Source: Planctomycetota bacterium (GTDB lineage: Bacteria > Planctomycetota > Phycisphaerae > Sedimentisphaerales > Anaerobacaceae). Taken from it: a stretch of 5,256 nt of DNA. The notes under the pieces were generated by a model. That model was given only the letters and a program-made list of their open reading frames with translations, did not search any database and was not told the origin of the DNA. The position numbers and the translations under genes are program-made. This document shows, in pieces, positions 1-5,256 of the stretch (position 1 is its first letter; the number at the start of each line of letters is the position of its first letter). Location: assembly GCA_020344865.1 (NCBI GenBank), contig CP070830.1:1418580-1423835 (forward strand), read 5' to 3'.

Positions 1-691
1 GAAAGTAATCATGGCGTTCTCGAATTGCGTTAATATAGGAGGCGAAGTCGCTTATATCAGCATCACAGGCCATTTCGAGTTTGTCAATCCAGGCGTTTAG
101 CGCAGGAAGGTCCTCGACGGCCAAGGCTCTATCCGGTCGAAAAGCTGCGTAAACTTTGACTTCGAAACCCTCGTCTCGTATTCGTTTATGATGTTCCAAT
201 GTATCGAGCGGCCCTTCAGTGGTACATAGAAGCTTAACATTGGCCTTTCGAATTATGTTGCGAACGCTGAACTGCGGAGTTTTCAGCATTTGGCTGCAAG
301 TCTGGTAAATTTCTTCAGCGGTTTCGGGATTCAGCAGTTTGTCTTTGATACCGAAAGGACACCGTAATTCCATATGTGTCCAGTGGTAGAGCGGGTTTCG
401 CAGGGTGTAAGGAACTGTTTGCGCCCATTTTTGGAACTTCTCATAGTCGCTGGCGCCGCCGGTTATGTACTTTTCGTCTATGCCGCTAGCCCTCATAGCG
501 CGCCACTTGTAATGGTCGCCGTAAAGCCATATCTGCGTAAGATTATCGAACTGATGGTCGGCGGCGATTTTATCCGCCGGCAGATGGCAATGATAGTCGT
601 AGACAGGCATGACTTCGGCGTATTCGTGGTAAAGAGTCCTTGCGGTGTCGGTTTGCAGGAGAAAATCTTCGCTCAAAAACCGGGATGTCAT
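1..691 (-). CDS. uxaC: Glucuronate/galacturonate isomerase UxaC, N-terminal half (cut by the left edge)
   Basis: UxaC is a cytoplasmic amidohydrolase-fold enzyme that converts D-glucuronate to D-fructuronate and D-galacturonate to D-tagaturonate, the entry step of hexuronate catabolism. The 230 visible residues align from memory with E. coli UxaC, which is about 470 aa, so roughly half is missing beyond the left edge. Landmarks are SEDFLL at 7-12 and YDYHCHLP at 31-38, which contains the two metal-binding histidines H34 and H36. IWLYGDHYKWRAMR spans 54-67, NPLYHWTHMEL spans 99-109 and FRPDRA spans 184-189. The ATG at 691 matches the family N-terminus and has an AAGGA site 7 nt upstream. One oddity is TTEGP at 157-161, where the family usually has TTDDP. 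The gene diverges from the CBS gene and has its own promoter. The reading frame is open throughout. Identity is very secure; substrate preference between the two uronates cannot be seen. Confidence 0.96.
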   Translation of the reverse strand, partial: MTSRFLSEDFLLQTDTARTLYHEYAEVMPVYDYHCHLPADKIAADHQFDNLTQIWLYGDHYKWRAMRASGIDEKYITGGASDYEKFQKWAQTVPYTLRNPLYHWTHMELRCPFGIKDKLLNPETAEEIYQTCSQMLKTPQFSVRNIIRKANVKLLCTTEGPLDTLEHHKRIRDEGFEVKVYAAFRPDRALAVEDLPALNAWIDKLEMACDADISDFASYINAIRERHDYF

Positions 692-698
692 TTTGCGG

Positions 699-703
699 TC
701 CTT
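699..703 (-). promoter_or_regulatory. Ribosome binding site of uxaC
   Basis: AAGGA on the minus strand lies 7 nt before the uxaC ATG. This is good spacing and supports the chosen start. Confidence 0.75.
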
Positions 704-726
704 AATTTAACTCTAATAATGGCCGG

Positions 727-755
727 ATGATACACGAATTAAAAGGTGCGGTCAA
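727..755 (-). promoter_or_regulatory. Sigma70-type promoter for uxaC
   Basis: On the minus strand the -35 box TTGACC (750-755) and the -10 box TATCAT (727-732) are separated by exactly 17 nt. Each matches the consensus at 5 of 6 positions. Transcription would start near 720 and give a leader of about 30 nt carrying the AAGGA site. No clear palindromic operator for a GntR- or LacI-type repressor was seen overlapping it, so how uronates would control it is not visible. Confidence 0.7.
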
Positions 756-912
756 CTGAGTCTACAGTCCGACGAATATGGGCTAAAACGACAGCAAGAG
801 CATGTCAAGTCGTCTGCGGCGCCCTAAAAACCTCGCGAAATAAGCGGAAAAGCGCAAAACTTACACAAAAGATGGCTGTTTTTGATATTTTTCATTCACC
901 TAATTAAGCCAA

Positions 913-979
913 ACGTCCGAAAATTAAAGGCACGGTAAGAACAAGAAGCGAGAAGGAGGTTGAAAGCCTCTGCGGACGT
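913..979. other. Possible folded RNA element with an enclosed SD octamer
   Basis: ACGTCCG (913-919) and CGGACGT (973-979) are perfect 7-bp reverse complements. Between them GAGGT (956-960) and GCCTC (966-970) form a 5-bp hairpin with a TGAAA loop, including one G-T pair. The plus-strand octamer AAGGAGGT (953-960), a full match to the 16S anti-SD, lies partly in this hairpin. No usable start codon follows: CTG at 970 meets a stop after three codons, and TTG at 960 overlaps the SD itself. It could be part of a leader of the downstream CBS gene, a small RNA or a decayed gene start. It may also be chance, because the inner 36 nt is unpaired on one side. Confidence 0.25.
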
Positions 980-1149
980 AAACGAGCTTCAACTTCGCCG
1001 TATATAGTGTCTTGAAAGTAGACGCCCGAATTTGACGAAGAAATACGATTGGCTCATGCGGCATCAAGCTTGGTGGGCCGTGAATCAGGGCAATGGGATT
1101 TCACTTGGTTTTGCCGTAATTTGACGGTGAGAGAATTGGTGGCTAAAGA

Positions 1150-1156
1150 AAGGGGG
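1150..1156 (+). promoter_or_regulatory. Ribosome binding site of the CBS-domain gene
   Basis: The purine run AAGGGGG sits 5 nt before the ATG at 1162. It is an imperfect SD but well placed, and it supports this start. Confidence 0.55.
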
Positions 1157-1161
1157 CAGCA

Positions 1162-1551
1162 ATGCTCAAAGCAAAAGACATCATGACTACAGATACAATC
1201 AGCGTAAAGGAGACCACGCCAATACTCGAGGCGGTGGAACTTCTTGCCAAGCATGACATCTCGGGTATGCCCGTGATTGAGGATGACAACACTTTGGTGG
1301 GGGTGCTTTCGGAAAAAGACGTGATAATACTATTCTGCGACAATGAAGAGGACGAAAAGAAAACGGTCGGCGATTTTATGACGCAGCCGCCGATATATTT
1401 CGATGCGGAGGACAGCGTGAAAGACGTTTGCGACTTCTTGATGAAGAACATCTTCAGAAGGGTGCCAATTGCGATTAAAGGCAAACTGGTCGGGATAATA
1501 AGCGTAAGAGACGTTCTTGAATGCGCGCTTAAAAAGAAAGCGGCGCGGTAA
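1162..1551 (+). CDS. Stand-alone tandem CBS-domain protein (129 aa)
   Basis: This small cytoplasmic protein consists of two CBS domains, a Bateman module, with no attached enzyme or channel domain. Domain 1 covers about residues 4-58, with the DIM opening at 6-8, SGMPV at 34-38 and the nucleotide-type motif GVLSEKD at 47-53. Domain 2 covers about 69-124, with DFM at 71-73, RRVPI at 99-103 and GIISVRD at 111-117. In this family the Ser/Thr and Asp of the G-h-h-S/T-x-x-D motif contact the ribose and phosphates of AMP, ATP or SAM. Both copies are intact here (S50/D53 and S114/D117), so two ligand sites are plausible. An acidic linker, NEEDEKK at 61-67, joins the domains. The gene ends with tandem in-frame stops (TAA then TGA). 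It stands alone, divergent from uxaC and convergent with the operon to the right, so its target is unknown. Confidence 0.93.
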   Translation: MLKAKDIMTTDTISVKETTPILEAVELLAKHDISGMPVIEDDNTLVGVLSEKDVIILFCDNEEDEKKTVGDFMTQPPIYFDAEDSVKDVCDFLMKNIFRRVPIAIKGKLVGIISVRDVLECALKKKAAR

Positions 1552-1739
1552 TGAGGGTGGTGACACAGCAGAGTAAAAAAATCCCATCGAAGCCTGGGGG
1601 AAACAGGTAGCGCGTGGCATGTGAGGAGTTCGCCCTCCGGTAGGGGGTAAAAGCTGCGAGTTGCCCTTCAGTAAACTCAGGACAGCAGGTCAGGGGGATG
1701 TTTTCAAAAGATAAGAAGACGGAGGAGTCGGAACGCCGA
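1552..1739. other. Convergent intergenic region
   Basis: This 188-nt gap separates the 3' ends of the CBS gene and the minus-strand operon. Apart from the minus-strand terminator candidate at 1575-1598 it contains only short hairpins, such as GGAG/CTCC near 1624-1637 and TCGG-AACG-CCGA at about 1728-1739. No U-tract suits termination of the plus-strand gene. No coding frame or known RNA family was recognised. Confidence 0.5.
1575..1598 (-). terminator. Candidate intrinsic terminator of the larA-gnd operon
   Basis: Read on the minus strand, CCCA and TGGG (1595-1598 and 1583-1586) can pair across an 8-nt loop and are followed, after one A, by seven T residues (1575-1581). The stem is short (4 bp, with an alternative register TCCC/GGGA), so efficiency may be modest. 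Its position about 140 nt past the last operon gene, in a convergent gap, suits a terminator. Confidence 0.4.
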
Positions 1740-2249
1740 TTAAGCTTTGATTGTTTTTTCGATGGATAGGGCGGTGATGTAGTCGGGGAGCTTGTTGAGC
1801 GTGGGGTTGGCTTGGTAGGCGGAGATTATTGATTTATCAGGGAAGGCGCCGTGTTCGGCGATGAGCCGGGCCGCAAGCTGGGGGAGCTGGTCATCGGAGA
1901 AGCCTTTTTGGGCAAGTTCGGCAGCGGCGTCTTTTAATTTTTGGAATTCGGAGCGGCTGTCATAGAAGTTAAGTTGCAGCTCGAGCTCCTGGGCCAGGCC
2001 GGAGGGGATGCGGTCGATGGTATACTGGATTCCGATTGGGTTGTACATTTCGGTTCTTTCGGCTATGAAGGCGAGGCAGGCGTCGAGGTAGGCATCGTAT
2101 TTGTTGCGGTTGAAGCTGCCGAAGCTGCGGTTTTTAAGCTCTTCGCGGAGCAGGCTGCCTGCGGCTTCTGTGAGGCGGGACTTGTTTTCTACGAGCAGGT
2201 CGTGGAGGACTTCGTAATAAGCGTTCAAAAGTAATGCTGTTGAGTTCAT
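1740..2249 (-). CDS. Uncharacterised helical protein (169 aa), last gene of the operon
   Basis: I do not recognise this family. The 169-residue product looks soluble: it has no signal peptide or membrane segment and only one cysteine. Its composition suggests mostly alpha-helix, with heptad-like Leu/Ala runs at about 5-45 and 95-135. The most distinctive stretch is FGSFNRNKYDAYLDACLAF (about 43-61), followed by MYNPIGIQYTIDRIP (about 67-81). No catalytic motif is evident. The frame extends further upstream, but that would overlap gnd and read a low-complexity Pro/Thr/Arg segment, so I take the ATG at 2249. An AAGGAG site lies 15 nt before it with a small hairpin between. The gene follows gnd by 34 nt on the same strand, so co-transcription is very likely. 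A role connected to Gnd or sugar-acid metabolism is only inference from position. Confidence 0.8.
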   Translation of the reverse strand: MNSTALLLNAYYEVLHDLLVENKSRLTEAAGSLLREELKNRSFGSFNRNKYDAYLDACLAFIAERTEMYNPIGIQYTIDRIPSGLAQELELQLNFYDSRSEFQKLKDAAAELAQKGFSDDQLPQLAARLIAEHGAFPDKSIISAYQANPTLNKLPDYITALSIEKTIKA

Positions 2250-2270
2250 TAGCGGGCCGCTTCGCTCCTT
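2250..2270 (-). promoter_or_regulatory. SD with a structured spacer before the 169-aa gene
   Basis: On the minus strand AAGGAG (2265-2270) is 15 nt from the ATG at 2249, longer than usual. The spacer contains the perfect inverted repeat AGCG-GCC-CGCT (2251-2261). Folding it would bring SD and AUG to an effective distance of about 4 nt. Such spacer hairpins are known in some phage mRNAs. Here it is inferred from sequence only. Confidence 0.45.
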
Positions 2271-2283
2271 GCAATGCCGTTTT

Positions 2284-3735
2284 TCAGGCTGTGTATGTTG
2301 AGGCGGCGGTTTGGCCGCCCCGGCCGGTCCAGTTGGTGTGGAAGAACTCGCCGCGAGGCTTGTCAACCCGTTCGTAGGTGTGCGCTCCGAAGTAGTCGCG
2401 CTGGGCCTGCAGGAGATTGGCCGGGAGTCTCTCGTGGCGGTAGCCATCGTAGTAGGCGAGGGCCGAGGTCATAGCGGGTACGGGGATGCCAAGCTGGATG
2501 GCCGTAGTAACAACGCGCCGCCAGGAAGCCTGGGCCTTTTCGACGGCGTTTTTGAAGAAGGGGTCGAGTAAGAGATTGTCGAGGTCGGGATTTTTGTCGA
2601 AGGCATCCTTTATTTTTCCGAGGAAGACCGAGCGGATGATGCAGCCGCCACGCCACATCAGGGCGACGCCGCCGTAGTTGAGGTTCCATTTGTATTCGGC
2701 GGCGGCCGCACGCATGAGCTGATAGCCTTGGGCGTAGCTTACGATTTTGGAGACGTAGAGCGCCCGACGCAGGTCGTTGATAAAAGCATTCTTGTCGCCG
2801 GTGAATTCGGATTTGGGACCCGAGAGGACTTTCGAGGCGGCTACGCGTTTTTCCTTCAGTGCAGACAGGCATCGCGCGAAGACTGCCTCTGCGATGAGGG
2901 TCAAGGGCTGGCCGAGGTTGAGAGCCTCTATGCCGGTCCATTTGCCGGTTCCCTTCTGGCCGGCGGTGTCGAGGATGAGGTCGATTACCTCATTGCCATT
3001 TTCGTCTTTGAAGCCAAGGATGTCGCGGGTGATTTCGATAAGGTACGAGTTCAACTCGCCCTTGTACCATTCGGCGAAGACATCGTGCATCTGCTGGTTT
3101 GTCAGGCCGAGGGCCTCTTTCATGAGCTGGTAGGTTTCACAAATCATCTGCATGTCACCGTACTCGATGCCGTTGTGGACCATTTTGACGAAGTGTCCTG
3201 CGCCGTTTTCGCCGACCCAGTCGCAGCAGGGTTCGCCGTCGTCGGTCTTTGCGCAGATGGCCTGGAAGATGGTTTTTAGGTGCTGCCAGGCTGTTGGCGA
3301 GCCGCCGGGCATAATTGACGGGCCGCGCAGCGCTCCTTCTTCGCCGCCGGAGACACCGGTACCGATGTAGAGTTTGCCCTTGCTCTCGACGTACTCGGTT
3401 CGGCGAATGGTGTCGGGGAAGTGGCTGTTTCCGCCGTCGATGATAATGTCACCATCTTCGAGGGCGGGCAGAAGCTGTTCGATGAAGGCGTCGACTGGGG
3501 CGCCGGCCTTTACCATGAGCATGACCTTGCGGGTTCGTTTTAAGTTTTCGGCAAGCTGTTCGATGGAGTTGCAGCCGATGATGTTTTTTCCCTTTGCCCG
3601 GCCGTTGATAAAGTCATCCACCTTAGAGACGGTACGGTTGTAGCAGGCGACGGTGAAGCCCTTGCTTTCCATATTGAGGATGAGGTTCTCACCCATTACC
3701 GCCAGGCCGATTAGTCCTATGTCTGCTTTTGACAT
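2284..3735 (-). CDS. gnd: 6-phosphogluconate dehydrogenase, NADP-type, decarboxylating
   Basis: Gnd oxidises and decarboxylates 6-phosphogluconate to ribulose 5-phosphate and CO2, reducing NADP+, in the cytoplasmic oxidative pentose phosphate pathway. The 483-residue protein opens with the Rossmann motif GLAVMG at 10-15. NRT at 33-35 is the expected NADP 2'-phosphate contact. It then has GTGVSGGEEGALRGPSIMPG at 126-145, the catalytic block HFVKMVHNGIEYGD at 181-194 (K184 and E191 as general base and acid), and DTAGQKGTGKWT at 256-267. The substrate-binding RHER is at 433-436 and RDYFGAHTYER at 446-456. The C-terminus HTNWTGRGGQTAASTYTA is the long tail seen in the roughly 483-aa class that includes animal and yeast enzymes, rather than the shorter 468-aa E. 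coli form. The start is the ATG at 3735 (MSKADIGLIG, like E. coli MSKQQIGVVG), not the GTG at 3744, which lies inside the SD. Gnd follows the larA-like gene by 32 nt. Confidence 0.97.
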   Translation of the reverse strand: MSKADIGLIGLAVMGENLILNMESKGFTVACYNRTVSKVDDFINGRAKGKNIIGCNSIEQLAENLKRTRKVMLMVKAGAPVDAFIEQLLPALEDGDIIIDGGNSHFPDTIRRTEYVESKGKLYIGTGVSGGEEGALRGPSIMPGGSPTAWQHLKTIFQAICAKTDDGEPCCDWVGENGAGHFVKMVHNGIEYGDMQMICETYQLMKEALGLTNQQMHDVFAEWYKGELNSYLIEITRDILGFKDENGNEVIDLILDTAGQKGTGKWTGIEALNLGQPLTLIAEAVFARCLSALKEKRVAASKVLSGPKSEFTGDKNAFINDLRRALYVSKIVSYAQGYQLMRAAAAEYKWNLNYGGVALMWRGGCIIRSVFLGKIKDAFDKNPDLDNLLLDPFFKNAVEKAQASWRRVVTTAIQLGIPVPAMTSALAYYDGYRHERLPANLLQAQRDYFGAHTYERVDKPRGEFFHTNWTGRGGQTAASTYTA

Positions 3736-3740
3736 TTTTG

Positions 3741-3748
3741 TCACCCTT
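3741..3748 (-). promoter_or_regulatory. Ribosome binding site of gnd, deciding its start
   Basis: The minus-strand sequence AAGGGTGA resembles the SD AAGGAGGTGA. It ends 5 nt before the ATG at 3735, with the AAGGG core 8 nt away. The in-frame GTG at 3744 falls within this site, so it is an unlikely initiator. Confidence 0.7.
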
Positions 3749-3767
3749 CTATAAATCGTATGCCGTG

Positions 3768-5045
3768 CTATCTTTCCGGTATAGTCGGTATTGTCCCGTC
3801 GGCGAGTCTGTATAGTTGTTCGCCGGCGCTGCGCACGAGCAGTATTGCCTTGTCTTCTTTGTTTTCATAATTGCGTATATCAATCTGCTCCGGGTCTATA
3901 TAGCCCAGGTTAACGTCTCGACAGTGCTGCCTGTCGATGTCCGTGGCCAGTGCGACGTTGATTCTCGGTCTTTCGACGCCATCGACATAAGTTCCGATGC
4001 CCTTGACGTGCGTAGAATGCGCCAGGACTGCCCGCGGGATATCGGTGAATTTTTCCATTTGTTTTAGAAAGTAATCTCGAGTGTGATAGCCGATTTTATC
4101 AATAAATTTTCCGTGTGTGAAAGAGATTTCGTTGATGTGGGGGGCGTAAATGATTAGTGTTCCTCCGTCGGCTATGACAGGTTCGAGCTTGTACATAACT
4201 TTTCCGGCGGTCCACATATCGTCATACATTTCGGGCGCTATACCGAGAACGGTTTTGAAGGGTTTGGTCTTATGAACGATGTGGACTTTAGCTGAGAGTT
4301 CAGCGGCTTTTTCCCAAGCCGGGGCGCAGTCGCCGACGAAGAGGCCCTTTAGTTTGTCTTCGGCAGCCACTATTGCAAAGAGCTTATGGGGCATTTTTAT
4401 TAAGGAAGCGGCTCTCTCGACCACACGCCGGGTGGGTGTATGAATGTTTCCGTTTACACAAGGGTTTGTAATGACGGCGCCGAGCCAGTGGAAAAAGTTT
4501 ATAATTTCGGAACCGGCGATTCCGGGGAAGATGTACTTGTGCCCGCCGGAGAAACCCACGACTTCGTGTGGGAAAACAGGGCCGAGGATAAAAAACTCAT
4601 CGTAATCAAAAATTAATTTGTTGACGGCTACACTGACCCGCTCTGAGAACAGGCCGTTACTTATCTGCTGGATTTCGGCGGCTGAAATCTCGCCTATTGA
4701 AGTGAACGTTTCAGAGTTTTGCCATTCGTGGTTGAAAAATTTTACGGAGCCGTATCTGGTTTTGCGGTCTTGCAGCGAGAGATTAAGCCTTGCGCAGATT
4801 TGTTCTTCACTCATTGGCTGGTGAGTCCCGAGGGCAATCAGGACGTCGAGGGCCTTTGCTTTCCGGCCGAGCCAATCATAAATGGCTTTGAATATCTGAC
4901 CAACGGGGCCGGAGCGGGTGTTATCCGGGACAATCACTAAGACCCGCTTGCCGGTATAGTCATTCTGAGCGAAGAATTCCGCGATTGCTTCGTGAGCTTG
5001 GGCGTCACTGAGGAAACCATCTTCGGCTTGTCTTTCAATGAGCAT
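3768..5045 (-). CDS. LarA-like nickel-pincer racemase/epimerase (DUF2088 family)
   Basis: This 425-residue protein is a full-length member of the lactate racemase LarA superfamily, cytoplasmic enzymes that invert C2 of 2-hydroxyacids by hydride transfer to a nickel-pincer nucleotide cofactor made by LarB, LarE and LarC. Key positions of Lactobacillus plantarum LarA can be placed: D41 and R44 in VPDNTRSGP (D72, R75) and H75 in LGTHQPM (H108). H160, K170 and H186 in the block PHEVVGFSGGHK...PGIAG...FFHWLG correspond to H174, K184 and H200. The 10- and 16-residue spacings match exactly, so covalent cofactor binding by K170 and nickel ligation by H186 are expected. K282 in MWTAGK matches K298, but Q295 appears to be T279, suggesting a substrate other than lactate. 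It starts 1 nt after the HAD gene stop (TAA-A-ATG), with GGGGGAA 5 nt upstream at 5051-5057, and precedes gnd by 32 nt. A sugar-acid 2-epimerase is my preferred role; the substrate is unproven. Confidence 0.9.
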   Translation of the reverse strand: MLIERQAEDGFLSDAQAHEAIAEFFAQNDYTGKRVLVIVPDNTRSGPVGQIFKAIYDWLGRKAKALDVLIALGTHQPMSEEQICARLNLSLQDRKTRYGSVKFFNHEWQNSETFTSIGEISAAEIQQISNGLFSERVSVAVNKLIFDYDEFFILGPVFPHEVVGFSGGHKYIFPGIAGSEIINFFHWLGAVITNPCVNGNIHTPTRRVVERAASLIKMPHKLFAIVAAEDKLKGLFVGDCAPAWEKAAELSAKVHIVHKTKPFKTVLGIAPEMYDDMWTAGKVMYKLEPVIADGGTLIIYAPHINEISFTHGKFIDKIGYHTRDYFLKQMEKFTDIPRAVLAHSTHVKGIGTYVDGVERPRINVALATDIDRQHCRDVNLGYIDPEQIDIRNYENKEDKAILLVRSAGEQLYRLADGTIPTIPER

Positions 5046-5046
5046 T

Positions 5047-5256
5047 TTATTTCCCCCAGGGAGGCGTTTCGGGCAGGTGTGCGTCGAATTCCGCGATTAG
5101 TTTTTCTTCGTAGTTTCCGGCATATTTAAGGTTGATAAATTTATCGATGGCCTCATCGTAAAACCTTTTCCAGCTTTGTGTCTCCTCGCCAGGGACGATT
5201 GGGTAAAACAGGGCGTTATTTGCCCTGGCGGCCCTCATGTCGCCAGGTGCGTCACC
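5047..5256 (-). CDS. HAD-superfamily hydrolase, C-terminal 69 residues (cut by the right edge)
   Basis: Only the C-terminus is visible, and the frame runs open to the window edge. It begins with GDAPGDMRAARANNALFYPI, which fits HAD motif IV: the acidic GDxxxD pair that binds Mg2+, followed by the usual 'AA+AN' helix and a strand. The tail GEETQSWKRFYDEAIDKFIN, then YAGNYEEKLIAEFDAHLPETPPW, resembles from memory a group of large bacterial HAD proteins of unknown substrate. An internal ATG at 5238 is not a plausible start, because it lies inside the motif. The gene is the upstream partner of the larA-like gene with a 1-nt gap, so translational coupling is likely. A phosphatase acting on a sugar or sugar-acid phosphate is possible; the catalytic DxD motif lies outside the window. 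Confidence 0.8.
   Translation of the reverse strand, partial: GDAPGDMRAARANNALFYPIVPGEETQSWKRFYDEAIDKFINLKYAGNYEEKLIAEFDAHLPETPPWGK

Larger units (their letters stand above)
756..1161. other. Rest of the divergent intergenic region between uxaC and the CBS gene
   Basis: This is the gene-free remainder of the 470-bp gap (692-1161). No reading frame here combines a plausible start, an SD and family resemblance. One 22-codon frame starts at the ATG at 1056 but has no SD. The stretch is AT-rich around 840-930. It holds a possible nested hairpin (913-979) and a 9-bp direct repeat AATTTGACG at 1029-1037 and 1118-1126. I found no convincing -35/-10 pair for the CBS gene. The best candidate, TTGACG at 1121-1126 with TAAAGA at 1144-1149, has a poor -10 that abuts the ribosome binding site, so the start of that transcript is unresolved. 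Confidence 0.5.

Noticed and set aside
374..730. Plus-strand open frame of 118 codons opposite uxaC
   Set aside because: It is antisense to a well-conserved uxaC coding region, its product resembles nothing, and it covers the uxaC promoter.
786..818. Second minus-strand promoter with TTGACA upstream of uxaC
   Set aside because: The -35 is perfect, but no acceptable -10 lies 16-18 nt downstream. The TTGACC/TATCAT pair nearer the gene is far better.
1056..1124. A 22-codon plus-strand frame in the divergent gap
   Set aside because: It has no SD, no recognisable sequence and a length expected by chance.
1552..1739. A structured RNA gene in the convergent gap
   Set aside because: Only scattered 4-bp stems were found, with no resemblance to SRP RNA, RNase P, 6S or tmRNA cores.
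2250..2447. Upstream extension of the 169-aa gene into gnd
   Set aside because: The extension overlaps the conserved gnd C-terminus and encodes a Pro/Thr/Arg-rich segment typical of out-of-frame reading. The ATG at 2249 has an SD.
2728..3279. Plus-strand open frame of 183 codons opposite gnd
   Set aside because: It is antisense to strongly conserved gnd motifs, shows no family resemblance and sits in a region where minus-strand codon structure explains the open frame.
3736..3744. GTG start for gnd at 3744
   Set aside because: The GTG lies inside the SD-like AAGGGTGA, and the ATG at 3735 gives the family-typical MSK N-terminus.

Overview
The window looks like chromosome from a carbohydrate-degrading bacterium. 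It carries uronate and pentose-phosphate genes, bacterial Shine-Dalgarno (SD) sites and one sigma70-like promoter. There are no insertion sequences, phage genes, CRISPR arrays, tRNAs or rRNAs. Nothing fixes the lineage. A polysaccharide-degrading Planctomycetes/PVC-type or similar anaerobe is only a guess from the gene mix.

Layout, left to right. (1) Positions 1-691, minus strand: the N-terminal half of uronate isomerase UxaC, running off the left edge, with a clear promoter and SD upstream. (2) Positions 692-1161: a 470-bp divergent gap holding that promoter and a possible folded RNA element with an orphan SD sequence. (3) Positions 1162-1551, plus strand: a stand-alone two-CBS-domain protein. 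(4) Positions 1552-1739: a convergent gap with a candidate terminator. (5) Positions 1740-5256, minus strand: a tight operon read right to left, consisting of the end of a HAD-family hydrolase, a LarA-like (DUF2088) nickel-pincer racemase/epimerase, 6-phosphogluconate dehydrogenase (gnd), and an unrecognised 169-residue helical protein. Spacings are 1, 32 and 34 nt.

How the genes may work together. LarA-family enzymes invert the hydroxyl-bearing C2 of 2-hydroxyacids, and some members epimerise D-gluconate. D-mannonate, which lies downstream of UxaC in uronate breakdown, is the C2 epimer of D-gluconate, and 6-phosphogluconate is the substrate of Gnd. A coherent but unproven reading is that the LarA homolog interconverts sugar acids. 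With UxuB and a gluconate kinase encoded elsewhere, it would then channel uronate carbon into the oxidative pentose phosphate pathway. This hypothesis and the unknown fourth operon gene are the most interesting content here. The other genes belong to well-known families.
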